A stretch of DNA of 64,000 nucleotides from Tepidimonas charontis (GCF_007556685.1 NZ_VJON01000008.1:1-64000), one strand, 5' to 3'; positions 53,136 to 62,474 are shown, numbered from the stretch's first letter. Numbers and translations are program-made. Notes: generated by a model not told the origin, from the letters alone.

Positions 53136-54674
53136 ATGAATACGTACAAGCGTATGCAAGCCCTGGGGCGTCGGCCAGCAGCGCCGGCTCTCGTGCGGCA
53201 TATCGCCGTGCGGCGCGCGGATGGCGCCACCTTGCCGTCGCATCCCGCGTGCGCAGCGAGTGACCCGCAATCCTGCGCGCATGCGTTGGTCGATGCGCGA
53301 CTCAACGAGGCATTGTTTCGCTACGAGCGCGTCATTCGGGATCGATTCGACGCGATCGAAGATGTACTCCGTTCGTTGTCACCGTATCAGCACGATCTGG
53401 ATTTCGCCGAGAAAGCGCAGGTCATGGCCGAGCAGCGCCTCGGTCTGCGTTGGCCGCAGTCGGCCCTGGAGCATGCTTGGGTGGCTGGTGTCGACATGAA
53501 GACGTTGTTCGCGCACGCAACGTTCGAGGGAGTTGCCCGCTGTGTGGCGAGTGCCGATTTCGATCAAGCTGCATGGCGTACTGCGTTGCCGCTCAATGTC
53601 GCACGCTGGCGTGAATTCGGCTATCACACCGTTGACATCAGTCCGTGTGCCGATGGTCGCTTGCAGGGTTTGTTGCCCTTCGTCTTGCGTACCGTCCCTG
53701 ACGAAGCTGTATTGGTCAAAGCCTATGCCGGAGCGTTGTTCGACATCGAAAACGACGTGGCGGATTGGGCGCAGCGTCAGGTACACCAATACGCATCGGG
53801 CGTTTTTGGCCTAGACTATTTGAAAGTGGCGGTATATCACTTCAGTTCGTCGAGTCCAACGCAGCAGGGATGTGCTGCGCACGGGAGTCACGACGACGTG
53901 GCGATCACAGCAGCCATCGAGCGTCTTTATGCACTGCGTCATGCGGTGGCGGAGCAATTCGGCCCCGATATGGCCCCGCAGGTGGTGCTCATCGGCGTCG
54001 ACACCGATCTGGATGCCATTCGTATTCATCTGCCGGATATCTCGGGCCGTTTGCATGCACAGCGATTTCTAGATAGTGCACATTTGTATCGCCAGACACT
54101 GGGATTGCCGGCCGACGTTGCGCTCGGGCATATCGAGCAGGCTGTCAAATCATACGCACATGACCTCGGTGGACTAGGTGCGAAAGGCAACGAGTCAGGC
54201 ATGCAGGGGCTCGCTGTGGCGTGGCTGGTGGCGAATTTTTCTCAAATCGAATATGTGCTCCATCATCACGCCGGGCGGTATGCAGTCATCGGTCACGATG
54301 AACAGTTCATTTGCGTCGGCGACATGGTGCCGCGGTTGCACCTTCGTAATCAGTTTTATTACGCTCATTTAGATACGGTGGAAGAGGGGGCCGCAGACCT
54401 TGACGTCGGCATCCGCATCTTTTCCGGATTGAATGTTCGTCGCGGTTTGCCGGTGCCGGTGCTCGTGCATTTTCAGTACAGCTCGGCAGTACCGGACTCG
54501 CGCGCGCGTGCGGTGCAGCGCGGGCAACGTATACGGGCGGCAATCGCGACGCGCTATGCGGAGTTGTGCTCGCGCGGGCTGTTGCAGTGCTGTGTCGCGG
54601 TCAGCGACCGCCGTGGGCGTGAGCCACTGGCGTTCGTCGCCGATGATGCTTCGGTCAGCCCTTGTATGCACTAA
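53136..54674 (+). CDS. csoSCA: Carboxysomal carbonic anhydrase CsoSCA (CsoS3)
   Basis: Converts bicarbonate to CO2 inside the carboxysome; a diverged beta-type carbonic anhydrase. It has 512 residues, MNTYKRMQALGRRPAAPALV. Zinc ligands correspond to Cys171 (DISPCADGRLQG), His235 (VYHFSSSS) and Cys246 (QGCAAHGSHD); the Asp173/Arg175 pair next to the first cysteine is also kept. The N-terminal helical domain and the C-terminal pseudo-catalytic half are both present. It sits directly between csoS2 and csoS4A, as in other cso operons. Confidence 0.95.
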   Translation: MNTYKRMQALGRRPAAPALVRHIAVRRADGATLPSHPACAASDPQSCAHALVDARLNEALFRYERVIRDRFDAIEDVLRSLSPYQHDLDFAEKAQVMAEQRLGLRWPQSALEHAWVAGVDMKTLFAHATFEGVARCVASADFDQAAWRTALPLNVARWREFGYHTVDISPCADGRLQGLLPFVLRTVPDEAVLVKAYAGALFDIENDVADWAQRQVHQYASGVFGLDYLKVAVYHFSSSSPTQQGCAAHGSHDDVAITAAIERLYALRHAVAEQFGPDMAPQVVLIGVDTDLDAIRIHLPDISGRLHAQRFLDSAHLYRQTLGLPADVALGHIEQAVKSYAHDLGGLGAKGNESGMQGLAVAWLVANFSQIEYVLHHHAGRYAVIGHDEQFICVGDMVPRLHLRNQFYYAHLDTVEEGAADLDVGIRIFSGLNVRRGLPVPVLVHFQYSSAVPDSRARAVQRGQRIRAAIATRYAELCSRGLLQCCVAVSDRRGREPLAFVADDASVSPCMH

Positions 54675-54687
54675 AGAGGCATGAACC

Positions 54688-54945
54688 ATGAAGATCATGC
54701 GCGTCGAAAAAACCCTCGTATCGACCAACCGCATCGAGGCCTTTGGACATCGGCCGCTGTTGGTGGTGCAAGAAAAGGTTGGCGGGGCTCGTAGCGTGGC
54801 CGTCGATGCGGTTGGATGCGTGCCCGGTGACTGGGTGATTTGTGTGGGCTCGTCGGCGGCGCGCGAAGCGGCCGGATCAAAGGATTTCCCGTCCGATCTC
54901 ACCATCGTCGGCATCATCGACCACTGGTCACCTGAGGGGGGCTGA
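54688..54945 (+). CDS. csoS4A: Carboxysome shell vertex protein CsoS4A (BMC-P)
   Basis: Pentameric vertex protein of 85 residues, MKIMRVEKTLVSTNRIEAFG, of the CcmL/EutN fold. RPLLVVQEKVGG, VAVDAVGCVPGDWVICVGSSAAR and DLTIVGIIDHW are family signatures. It is followed one base later by csoS4B, so the two vertex proteins are probably co-translated. Confidence 0.95.
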   Translation: MKIMRVEKTLVSTNRIEAFGHRPLLVVQEKVGGARSVAVDAVGCVPGDWVICVGSSAAREAAGSKDFPSDLTIVGIIDHWSPEGG

Positions 54946-54946
54946 G

Positions 54947-55264
54947 ATGGATATCGTGCGTGTCATGGATGAGCTGGTATGCACACGCCGGGTCGAAGGG
55001 CTGCGCCACCACGCGTTGCGGATTGTACGTAGCGCGCAGGGTGTCGTTTCGGTGGCCACCGACGCTGTGGGTGCCCCCGTGGGTAGCTGGGTTTTTGCGA
55101 CCACGGGCAGCGCCGCGCGCTTGGCGATGCCGGACCACACTGCGATTACCGACTTGACGATTTGCGGAATCATCGACCACTGGGGGCAGGAAGGTCCGGC
55201 ACCAGTGGGAACGACGAACCCCCCTGGGCTGGCGGGGGGCGCCAAGCCAGCCGACAGGACGTGA
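54947..55264 (+). CDS. csoS4B: Carboxysome shell vertex protein CsoS4B (BMC-P) with a C-terminal tail
   Basis: 105 residues, MDIVRVMDELVCTRRVEGLR; the BMC-P core runs to CGIIDHWGQ at about residue 80. The remaining ~25 residues (Pro/Gly/Ala-rich, ending KPADRT) are an extension, as family members usually end soon after IIDHW. The ATG lies right after the csoS4A stop. Vertex function is sure from homology; the tail's role is unknown. Confidence 0.93.
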   Translation: MDIVRVMDELVCTRRVEGLRHHALRIVRSAQGVVSVATDAVGAPVGSWVFATTGSAARLAMPDHTAITDLTICGIIDHWGQEGPAPVGTTNPPGLAGGAKPADRT

Positions 55265-55316
55265 TTTTTTGTAACCCGCTCGGGGCACACCGGGCACACT
55301 TTGAAGGAGTACAGCC

Positions 55317-55613
55317 ATGGCCAACACCACAGGTATCGCCCTGGGAATGATCGAAACTCGCGGTCTCGTTCCTGCCATCGAAGCGGCAGACGCGATGACC
55401 AAGGCCGCCGAAGTGCGACTGATCGGTCGCCAATTCGTCGGTGGCGGTTATGTCACCGTGATGGTGCGCGGTGAGACGGGGGCGGTGAACGCGGCGGTTC
55501 GTGCCGGTGCCGACGCCTGTGAGCGCGTTGGTGACGGGCTGGTGGCGGCGCACATCATCGCGCGCGTGCACAGCGAAGTCGAGGGCATTTTGCCCACCGC
55601 GCCCAGCGCTTGA
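55317..55613 (+). CDS. csoS1: Carboxysome shell hexamer protein CsoS1 (BMC-H), first copy
   Basis: Major shell facet protein of 98 residues, MANTTGIALGMIETRGLVPA, preceded by AAGGAG. The BMC core includes RLIGRQFVGGGYVTVMVRGE and VGDGLVAAHIIARVH; FVGGG lines the central pore. It differs from the second copy at only three positions over the first 93 residues. Equivalent to CsoS1A/C of other species. Confidence 0.95.
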   Translation: MANTTGIALGMIETRGLVPAIEAADAMTKAAEVRLIGRQFVGGGYVTVMVRGETGAVNAAVRAGADACERVGDGLVAAHIIARVHSEVEGILPTAPSA

Positions 55614-55643
55614 TGATGGTTGTCCAACGCTACGGAGAACGAG

Positions 55644-55982
55644 ATGGCTCAATACACCGGAATTGCGCTGGGGATGATCGAGACGCGTGGCTTGGTGCCC
55701 GCCATCGAAGCCGCCGACGCCATGTCCAAAGCCGCAGAGGTACGGCTGATCGGGCGCCAGTTCGTCGGTGGCGGCTATGTCACCGTGATGGTGCGTGGTG
55801 AAACGGGAGCGGTGAATGCCGCGGTTCGCGCCGGTGCCGACGCCTGCGAGCGTGTGGGCGACGGGCTGGTGGCGGCGCACATCATCGCGCGCGTGCATAG
55901 CGAGGTCGAGGGCATCTTGCCCACGCGTCCGCAAGCCGACGGTGGTGGACGCGACCTCGAGGTGGCGACCACGCGCAGCTGA
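55644..55982 (+). CDS. csoS1B: Carboxysome shell hexamer protein CsoS1 (BMC-H), second copy with C-terminal extension
   Basis: 112 residues, MAQYTGIALGMIETRGLVPA; after an almost identical BMC core it carries ~17 extra residues (ADGGGRDLEVATTRS end). In Halothiobacillus the third CsoS1 paralogue (CsoS1B) also has a C-terminal extension, so I use that name tentatively. GGAG precedes the ATG. Mixed hexamers with the first copy are likely. Confidence 0.9.
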   Translation: MAQYTGIALGMIETRGLVPAIEAADAMSKAAEVRLIGRQFVGGGYVTVMVRGETGAVNAAVRAGADACERVGDGLVAAHIIARVHSEVEGILPTRPQADGGGRDLEVATTRS

Positions 55983-56010
55983 GCGCTCCAGCGAGCCGGC
56001 GGGAGACATG

Positions 56011-56430
56011 ATGAGCGACAACCGCACCATCGGTTGGCTGAATCGGGCGCTGCAGCACGAGTTCGGTGCCGTTCAGCAGTACCTAGCGCAATCGGTATTG
56101 GCCCGTTTGCTGGGGGATGCCGAAGGTGCCGAACGCTGGCGTGATGAGGCATTGGAAGAGCTGGCTCACGCCGAGCGGTTGATGGAGCGCTTGATCCAGT
56201 TGGGCGCGGCGCCCTCAGCAGGGGCGCTGCCGCCCGCGCGTTTGGGGCGGGGGCCGCAAGATTTCGATGGCATCGTGCATGCCATGGAGTGGCAGGCGGT
56301 GCGCTTGTACCAAGATGCGGCTGAACACGCCCAGCGCATGCGCGACGAGGGCACCCACGCGTTGATGCAAGAGCTGCTGCAAGCCGAAGTGCAGCACTTT
56401 CGCAATGCAGGGCGAGAAAGGATCGCATGA
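56011..56430 (+). CDS. Bacterioferritin-like protein of the carboxysome operon
   Basis: About 139 residues, MSDNRTIGWLNRALQHEFGA; an ATG one codon upstream is the alternative, GGGAG fitting the second better. A four-helix ferritin-like protein with likely di-iron ligands in HEFGAVQQY, EELAHAER, AMEWQAVRLYQ and AEVQH. Such genes accompany many proteobacterial cso operons; the role is unproven (iron or oxygen handling have been suggested). The stop overlaps the acRAF start. Confidence 0.88.
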   Translation: MSDNRTIGWLNRALQHEFGAVQQYLAQSVLARLLGDAEGAERWRDEALEELAHAERLMERLIQLGAAPSAGALPPARLGRGPQDFDGIVHAMEWQAVRLYQDAAEHAQRMRDEGTHALMQELLQAEVQHFRNAGRERIA

Positions 56431-56711
56431 TGGATACCTCAGACCTGTCTGGCTGGACCCGCGGCAGTCGTCCTGATCACCTGTTTCGTCGCTTCGTGTT
56501 TGACAGCTACGCCCAAACACGTCGCTTTTTGGATGACATGCAGGCAGTGTGCGATGCATGTGGTGTGACGCCACAAAACGTCAACTTCGGCACCACGTAT
56601 GTGAACGTGACCATCAGTGCCGAGGGCGATTCCTTGTCGCCTGCCGATTGGGAGGCGGCGCGGCGCATCGATGCGCTGGTGCGCCCTGCCTCTGAGGCGA
56701 CACAGCCATGA
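56427..56711 (+). CDS. Pterin carbinolamine dehydratase-like RuBisCO assembly factor (acRAF)
   Basis: 94 residues, MMDTSDLSGWTRGSRPDHLF, of the PCD fold: FRRFVFDSYAQTRRFLDDM, VTPQNVNFGTTYVNVTISAE, and SPADWEAARRIDAL. Carboxysome-linked members act as RuBisCO folding/assembly chaperones and lack true dehydratase residues; here the H-x-H catalytic histidines are replaced (QNVNFG). ATGA overlaps join it to the ferritin-like gene before and mcdA after. Confidence 0.9.
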   Translation: MMDTSDLSGWTRGSRPDHLFRRFVFDSYAQTRRFLDDMQAVCDACGVTPQNVNFGTTYVNVTISAEGDSLSPADWEAARRIDALVRPASEATQP

Positions 56712-57328
56712 CCGGTGCGCGTCCGGCGTCCGTAGCCGTCGTCAACCAAAAGGGCGGCTGTGGCAAGACGACGCTCGCCGTTCAGTTGGCAGCTGGCCTT
56801 GCCCGCCGGGCACGCACTGCGTTGGTGGATGTAGATCCACAGGGCTCGGCGACACAGTGGGCGCGGCAAGGTGCGCGAGCGTTGGATTTTCCGGTAGTGG
56901 GTGACGCAGCAGCGGACACGGCGTCCGACGTGCGTTATCTGGTTTGGGACTGCCCCCCCGCAAGCGGTCATCAGGCAACGCAGCGCGCGCTGCGCGAAGT
57001 CCAGTGGGCGTTGGTGCCCGTTTTGCCATCTCCCCTGGATCTATGGGCCAATTGGCAGCTCATCGATGCGATCCGGCAAGCAAGCGCCGACAACCCTGCA
57101 TTGCAGGTCAGGTTGGTGGTCAACCAGGCCGAACCAGGCAGTGCGCTGTCTGCCGCAATGCACGATGCTTTGCGCGAATTCGGTGTGCCGGTGCTGCGCA
57201 CCGCAGTGCGCAAGCGAGCCGTCTATCGCATGGCGGCCATGGAAGGGACGTCTGTTTACGCGATGGGTTTGCGTGCCGCGGCCGCGGTGCAAGAAATCGA
57301 CGCCATTATCGAGGAGTTATGGCCATGA
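56708..57328 (+). CDS. mcdA: ParA-type ATPase for carboxysome positioning (McdA)
   Basis: 206 residues from MTGARPASVAVVNQKGGCGKT, a deviant Walker A motif of the ParA/MinD family (KGGCGKTT); Walker A' region VDVDPQGSATQWARQG and YLVWDCPPASG follow. In proteobacterial alpha-carboxysome operons this ATPase spreads carboxysomes over the nucleoid together with McdB. It overlaps acRAF and McdB by four bases each, so the positioning pair is co-translated with the assembly factor. Confidence 0.92.
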   Translation: MTGARPASVAVVNQKGGCGKTTLAVQLAAGLARRARTALVDVDPQGSATQWARQGARALDFPVVGDAAADTASDVRYLVWDCPPASGHQATQRALREVQWALVPVLPSPLDLWANWQLIDAIRQASADNPALQVRLVVNQAEPGSALSAAMHDALREFGVPVLRTAVRKRAVYRMAAMEGTSVYAMGLRAAAAVQEIDAIIEELWP

Positions 57329-57606
57329 GTACTTTGTCACGCAAGCTGGCAGGCAGCGTTCGTGCTGCCGCCCAAACGGCCGCCGGGTCCGCAGGCGTAC
57401 CCGCACCATCTGCTGCAGCGGCATCAGCCGAGACCGCGACAGCGAGCTCTCCTCGGTCACCGCGCCGACGCCGGCCATCTGCCACCGCAGCAACGACGTC
57501 ACCCGCGACGGATGCGCCGGTAACAGTGGCCCCACTTCACGATCCGGCACAAATACCGCCAGCCAGTGGTTCTGTGCTCTTTCCAGCGCGGATCTGGCCC
57601 GATTGA
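57325..57606 (+). CDS. mcdB: McdB-like carboxysome positioning protein
   Basis: 93 residues, MSTLSRKLAGSVRAAAQTAA; the ATG overlaps the mcdA stop (ATGA), another in-frame ATG two codons earlier. The protein is Ala/Ser/Thr/Pro-rich and disordered with an SPRRRRPSATAAT basic patch, and ends LFPARIWPD. A C-terminal invariant tryptophan is a known mark of alpha-McdB proteins. No BLAST-level match can be seen, but size, position and the terminal motif make the call good. Confidence 0.8.
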   Translation: MSTLSRKLAGSVRAAAQTAAGSAGVPAPSAAAASAETATASSPRSPRRRRPSATAATTSPATDAPVTVAPLHDPAQIPPASGSVLFPARIWPD

Positions 57607-57667
57607 GCAGGGCCCACCGACTCGTTGAGTTTTCAAATTGTTTTTTCCGCCCTCGAACCCTTCAGCG

Positions 57668-58606
57668 ATGCGAACCAACACGTCCCGTTTTTATCGTCAG
57701 GCGGCTCACACGACGCCGCAAGCGTGGTCAGCGGTACCGGCGGCCACACACGTCGAGCCGGCAGCGGCAGTTCGCGTCGTTGCCGCGTCGGCCACAAGCG
57801 CGGAGCATGGGGTCCTCGATCCCTTTCGGATTCGCCATCAACCGTACTGGCGGCCCGTGGCCGATGAGGTGTCTTTGTACGAGGCAGCTTACGCGGCACG
57901 CATGCCAGTGATGCTCAAAGGTCCCACGGGTTGCGGTAAGACCCGGTTCGTCGAATACATGGCGCATCGGTTGGGCAAGCCATTGGTGACCGTGGCGTGC
58001 CACGAGGACATGACGGCCTCTGACCTAGTGGGGCGGTTTTTGTTGGACGCGCAGGGTACGCGTTGGCAAGATGGGCCGTTGGCGCTGGCGGCGCGGCATG
58101 GTGCGATTTGTTATTTGGACGAAGTGGTGGAAGCCCGGCAGGACACCACGGTGGTGATCCATCCGCTCACCGACGCACGCCGCCAGCTGCCATTGGACAA
58201 GAAGGGTGAATTGATCCACGCTCATCCGGATTTTCAGTTGGTGATCTCGTACAACCCCGGCTACCAAAGCCTGATGAAGGATCTCAAGCAGTCGACCAAG
58301 CAACGTTTCGTGGCGTTGGATTTCGATTACCCTGAACCGGAAGTCGAGGCGGAAATCGTTGCACATGAGTCGGGGGTGGCGCGCGAGATTGCGGAAAAAT
58401 TGGTTCACATCGGGCAGCGGTCGCGCAATCTGAAGGGTCATGGCCTGGATGAGGGGCTGTCGACGCGTATGTTGATTTATGCCGCCGGTTTGATCGCGCA
58501 CGGTGTCTCGCCTGTGGCTGCTTGTCACATGGCGTTGGTGCGCCCCATCACGGACGATCCCGACATGCGCGATGCGCTCGAAGCGGCTGTAGCAACTTAT
58601 TTCTAA
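57668..58606 (+). CDS. cbbQ: RuBisCO activase ATPase subunit CbbQ with an N-terminal extension
   Basis: MoxR-type AAA+ ATPase of 312 residues from [18 protein letters not shown]. The usual core starts only near residue 55 ([21 protein letters not shown]), followed by Walker [28 protein letters not shown] and [22 protein letters not shown]. No ATG, GTG or TTG in frame lies between 57668 and that core, so the ~50-residue Ala/Val-rich extension looks real. CbbQ forms a hexamer with CbbO and removes inhibitory sugar phosphates from RuBisCO. Confidence 0.9.
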   Translation: MRTNTSRFYRQAAHTTPQAWSAVPAATHVEPAAAVRVVAASATSAEHGVLDPFRIRHQPYWRPVADEVSLYEAAYAARMPVMLKGPTGCGKTRFVEYMAHRLGKPLVTVACHEDMTASDLVGRFLLDAQGTRWQDGPLALAARHGAICYLDEVVEARQDTTVVIHPLTDARRQLPLDKKGELIHAHPDFQLVISYNPGYQSLMKDLKQSTKQRFVALDFDYPEPEVEAEIVAHESGVAREIAEKLVHIGQRSRNLKGHGLDEGLSTRMLIYAAGLIAHGVSPVAACHMALVRPITDDPDMRDALEAAVATYF

Positions 58607-58626
58607 ATACATCACAGCGGCGGTTC

Positions 58627-60993
58627 ATGGCCATCCAACTCGATGACTATGCCGAGCTCCTGGCCGAGTTGCCGGGAGATGCCCAGACGGTGCTGCGCGC
58701 CGCCTGGAACGAGGCGGCGCGGGCATTTTCGGCGCGTGGGTTGGACAACTACCTCAGGGGCGCGCGCGCTCTGCATGAACTCGGTCGCGGCGAAGAGCTC
58801 GTGGTGAGCTATTTGCAGCACGTGCCAGCCGTGGCGCGCGCCTTGGGCGAGGAGGTATTGCCTGACTTGGTCAACTTTCTCCTCAGCATGGCCTCGAAAA
58901 CCAGCGGGCAGGTACTTACTCTGGTGGTGCAGACCGCGCCCCTGGCAGCCGATCGCTTGGGGGATGCCAACCTGTTTCGCCAGTACCTACAGGTATTATC
59001 TATCATGCTGGCGCAGGCCCCCCGTGGGCTGCGCCCGATGTTGGAGCACCTGGATCGCTTGCTATCGCAATTGACCCTGGGAGGGTTGCGCCGGTGGGTG
59101 CAGTGGGGTGCCCAGGCGTACAAAACCGACTTTGAGGGCCAACAGCGCTATTTTTCGTTGCAAAGCCCAGATGCGCTGGCCGTGTTGCAACAGGAGCGGC
59201 GCGGTACGTTGTTCGTAGACGTGCAGCGCAAGCTGGGCATATACCTGCGCGCAATGTGGGGGCGCGATTTCCTGATGCGTCCCACTGCTGGCGACTTCGA
59301 GTCCCGCGAAGGGTTGCGCCCTTACATCGAGCGTTATGTGATTTATGTCGCCGACGCGTACGATGATGTGCGCCCCGATGGTGACGCCACCCCGGCGGAG
59401 GCGGTAGTCGGGGCGATGGAGGTCTATCGCGCCGCGCTCAACCACTGTGCTGCCCATTTGGTGTTCGGTGCGACGGCTCTGCCGCAAGAGGGTCTCGATG
59501 CGCTCGAGCGCGCCATGGTCGAGGCAGTCGAAGATGCACGTGTTGAGTACCTCGCTTGCCAGCGTTTTCCGCGGATGCGGCAGGCGTGGTTGGCCCTACA
59601 TCCAACACCGGATCCCTCGGTGCAGCGGGCGGGTGATTTGATTAACCGCTTGGCACGTGCTTGGTTGGCCGGATGCGGCGATGACTCCCATCCGTGGGTG
59701 GCGGAGGGCGTGGCGGCGCTGGCGGCATGGCCCCGCTGGGATGACCCGCAACTCAGCCTGCAGACCGGTCGGCACTTGGCGCAGCGTTTGCGCGAGTGCT
59801 TGCAGGGCGACGGGCTACCGGCGTTTTCTGCGCGGCTGGATGGCTTGCGCGCGCTGTACCGCGACGACAACCGCTGGATTTGGATGGCCGGGCAGTACGA
59901 CGAAGCGATGGCCTGGGCGGCCAGCTGGAGCGGGCCGCGCCAGGTCAGGCGCCGGGTCTCACTGATGGAGATGGTCAATGAAGTACCGGTCGAATTCGCG
60001 GGTGACGATGCACAAGAAATCTGGGTGCTGCCCACCGAGTTTTGGCTGGATGAGGAAGGGGTGACCATCAACAGCCTGGAGGGCCGTCCACCGGTGGCCG
60101 ACCCAGTGCATTACCCCGAATGGGATTATCAGTTACAGCTTGAGCGACCCGATTGGGTGACGGTGATCGAGCGCCGTGGTAGTGCTGGCGACTTGCAGAT
60201 CATCGAGCGTTTGATCGAAGAGCATCAGTTGGTGATCAAGGGCCTGCGCCATCTCATCGAGGCGATGGCGCCACAGGGGGTGCAGCGCATACGGCGTTTG
60301 GAAGAGGGCGACGACCTCGACCTGGATGCTGTCGTACGTGCCCTGACCGATGTGCGTATGGGTCAGCAGCCCGATCCCCGGATCATGATGCGGCACCAGC
60401 GCCATGTACGCGACGTGGCGGTGCTGGTGCTGCTGGACTTGTCCGAATCGGCCAATGAGCGCGTGCGCGGGCAAGACCACACGGTGTTGGAGCTGACGCG
60501 CGCCGCTAGCGTCCTGTTGGCCGAGGCGTTGGACCGGCTGGGCGATCGCTTTGCTCTGCATGGCTTTTGCTCCGATGGTCGGCATGACGTGCAGTACCTG
60601 CGCTTCAAGGATTTCGATGAGCCGTGGCGCGATGCCGCCAAAGCTCGCTTGGCGGCAATGAAAGCGCAATACTCCACACGAATGGGCGCGGCGCTGCGTC
60701 ACGGTGGCCGTTGGTTGCGGCGGCAGCCACAGCGCAAAAAGATCCTGTTTGTCATCACCGATGGCGAACCTGCTGACCGTGACGTGCCCGACCCGCAATA
60801 TCTACGTTTGGATGCGCAGCGTGCGGTCCAGGATTTGCAGCGCGATGGCATCGTGACCTATTGCTTGTCGCTCGACCCGCACGCCGATCGCTATGTGGCG
60901 CGTATTTTTGGACCACGTCACTACACGGTGTTGGATCGGGTGGAGCGGCTACCGCAGCAGCTGCCCCTGTTGTACCTGGGTCTGACGCGCTAG
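58627..60993 (+). CDS. cbbO: RuBisCO activase adaptor CbbO (VWA domain)
   Basis: 788 residues, [18 protein letters not shown]. The long helical N-terminal part precedes a C-terminal von Willebrand A domain with a MIDAS DxSxS site (LLDLSESAN), a threonine region and VITDGEPAD. CbbO binds the CbbQ hexamer and engages RuBisCO through its VWA domain. It follows cbbQ by 20 bases; csoS1D starts two bases after its stop. Confidence 0.93.
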   Translation: MAIQLDDYAELLAELPGDAQTVLRAAWNEAARAFSARGLDNYLRGARALHELGRGEELVVSYLQHVPAVARALGEEVLPDLVNFLLSMASKTSGQVLTLVVQTAPLAADRLGDANLFRQYLQVLSIMLAQAPRGLRPMLEHLDRLLSQLTLGGLRRWVQWGAQAYKTDFEGQQRYFSLQSPDALAVLQQERRGTLFVDVQRKLGIYLRAMWGRDFLMRPTAGDFESREGLRPYIERYVIYVADAYDDVRPDGDATPAEAVVGAMEVYRAALNHCAAHLVFGATALPQEGLDALERAMVEAVEDARVEYLACQRFPRMRQAWLALHPTPDPSVQRAGDLINRLARAWLAGCGDDSHPWVAEGVAALAAWPRWDDPQLSLQTGRHLAQRLRECLQGDGLPAFSARLDGLRALYRDDNRWIWMAGQYDEAMAWAASWSGPRQVRRRVSLMEMVNEVPVEFAGDDAQEIWVLPTEFWLDEEGVTINSLEGRPPVADPVHYPEWDYQLQLERPDWVTVIERRGSAGDLQIIERLIEEHQLVIKGLRHLIEAMAPQGVQRIRRLEEGDDLDLDAVVRALTDVRMGQQPDPRIMMRHQRHVRDVAVLVLLDLSESANERVRGQDHTVLELTRAASVLLAEALDRLGDRFALHGFCSDGRHDVQYLRFKDFDEPWRDAAKARLAAMKAQYSTRMGAALRHGGRWLRRQPQRKKILFVITDGEPADRDVPDPQYLRLDAQRAVQDLQRDGIVTYCLSLDPHADRYVARIFGPRHYTVLDRVERLPQQLPLLYLGLTR

Positions 60994-60995
60994 GG

Positions 60996-61649
60996 ATGGC
61001 GATGCAAACGATCACCTTGCGCACCTACGTGTTCATCGATGCGCTGCAGCCTCAGCTGGCGTCGCATATCGCCACATCGTCGCAGGGATTTTTGCCAGTA
61101 CCCGGGGACGCCTGCTTGTGGGTCGAAGTGGCGCCTGGAATGGCCGTACACCGCTTATCCGACATCGCGCTCAAAGCCACCAATGTGCGCATGGGCGAGC
61201 AAGTCGTGGAGCGGGCATTTGGCTCGATGGAGATCCACTACCGTAACCAGAGCGAAGTACTGGCTGCTGGCGGCGTTATTTTGGAACAGTTGCGCACCAC
61301 CGAGCAGGCGCGCTTGCCGTGCCGCGTTACCTGGAGCGAGGTGATTCGCGCCGTCACACCCGACCACGCCACGCTCATCAACCGCCAGCTGCGGAAGGGC
61401 TCCATGCTGCTGCCTGGCAAGAGCATGTTCATCCTCGAGGTCGAGCCGGCCGGCTACGTGATTTATGCAGCTAACGAAGCGGAAAAAGCTGCGAATGTCA
61501 CATTGATCGATGTCAAGCCGTTTGGCAGTTTCGGCCGCTTGACCATGATGGGTAGCGAGGCCGAGGCGGCCGAAGCGCAACGCGCGGCGCATCGCGCCGT
61601 GCAGGAGATCAACGCGAGGTGTGCCACTCAGCAGGAGACGCGGCCATGA
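60996..61649 (+). CDS. csoS1D: Tandem-domain shell protein CsoS1D (BMC-T)
   Basis: 217 residues, [20 protein letters not shown] (an ATG two codons later is an option). Two permuted BMC domains: about 7-105 with [23 protein letters not shown] and [19 protein letters not shown], and about 110-205 with [20 protein letters not shown] and [21 protein letters not shown]. CsoS1D trimers stack and have large gated pores for metabolites such as RuBP. The stop overlaps the start of a protease gene (ATGA), so the two are co-translated. Confidence 0.93.
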   Translation: MAMQTITLRTYVFIDALQPQLASHIATSSQGFLPVPGDACLWVEVAPGMAVHRLSDIALKATNVRMGEQVVERAFGSMEIHYRNQSEVLAAGGVILEQLRTTEQARLPCRVTWSEVIRAVTPDHATLINRQLRKGSMLLPGKSMFILEVEPAGYVIYAANEAEKAANVTLIDVKPFGSFGRLTMMGSEAEAAEAQRAAHRAVQEINARCATQQETRP

Positions 61650-62464
61650 CGGCATGGACGATTGACACGGCGCACAAGCGGTTGCTCTATCACACCCTGC
61701 GCGTCGATACCGTATTGCGCGATGGCACCCGGGGTACGGGTACTGCTTTCGTTTTGGCGCACACCTACGCACGGGGACGTGCCTTGTTCGTCGTCACCAA
61801 CCACCATTTGGTTGAGGACGTGGCCAGCGGGGCACTCGTCTTCACGATGGCGCGTGCGGGACAACCGCTGCTGCGCAGCCGCTTCGAGCTGCGCATCGAG
61901 GATTTTGCTGACGCCTGGCTGCCGCACCCCGACGCCAGCGTCGATTTGGCCATCACGCCTCTGCAGCCCATGCTGGATGCTGCGGCGGACCAAGGGGTGG
62001 AGCTGTATTGGCAGCCAATCGATAGTCACGAGGCGCTCACGAGTCACGACGCGGCAGCGCTCGACGCACTGGAGGATGTGCTATTCGTCGGCTATCCCAG
62101 TGGGGTGTGGGATCAGGTCAACGGTCTACCAATTTTGCGGCGCGGCATCACGGCCACTCCGCCGGGGCTCGATTTCGAAGGACGCCGGGAATTTTTGATC
62201 GATGCCGCAGTTTACCCGGGATCGAGTGGTAGCCCGGTGTTCATTGTCGGCTCCACGCCAGTGGGGGCGGAAACGCTACGTTTTGCGGGCGTCGTGACCG
62301 CGGTATTTTTTCGCGAAGAGACCCGCGGGCTGGTGCCGCAGCCGGTGCCCGCATCGCACAGCCCGGGTGGCACCAACGCCGAGATGATCGATTTGGGGTT
62401 GGTGGTCAAGGCCGAGGAGGTGTGTGCACTGGCCGATGCTTATTTGAGCCGATGGGTTGCGTGA
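61646..62464 (+). CDS. Trypsin-like serine protease in the carboxysome operon
   Basis: 272 residues, [20 protein letters not shown], starting at an ATGA overlap with csoS1D. The fold is chymotrypsin/trypsin-like: GTGTAFVLA, then TNHHLVED with catalytic His54, SVDLAIT with Asp100 and PGSSGSPVF with Ser194, an intact triad by motif. There is no signal peptide or membrane segment, so it should be cytoplasmic. No PDZ domain is seen. It could process or turn over a carboxysome component, or act on an unrelated substrate. I know of no characterised carboxysome-linked protease. Confidence 0.85.
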   Translation: MTAWTIDTAHKRLLYHTLRVDTVLRDGTRGTGTAFVLAHTYARGRALFVVTNHHLVEDVASGALVFTMARAGQPLLRSRFELRIEDFADAWLPHPDASVDLAITPLQPMLDAAADQGVELYWQPIDSHEALTSHDAAALDALEDVLFVGYPSGVWDQVNGLPILRRGITATPPGLDFEGRREFLIDAAVYPGSSGSPVFIVGSTPVGAETLRFAGVVTAVFFREETRGLVPQPVPASHSPGGTNAEMIDLGLVVKAEEVCALADAYLSRWVA

Positions 62465-62474
62465 GGGCAAGGAA

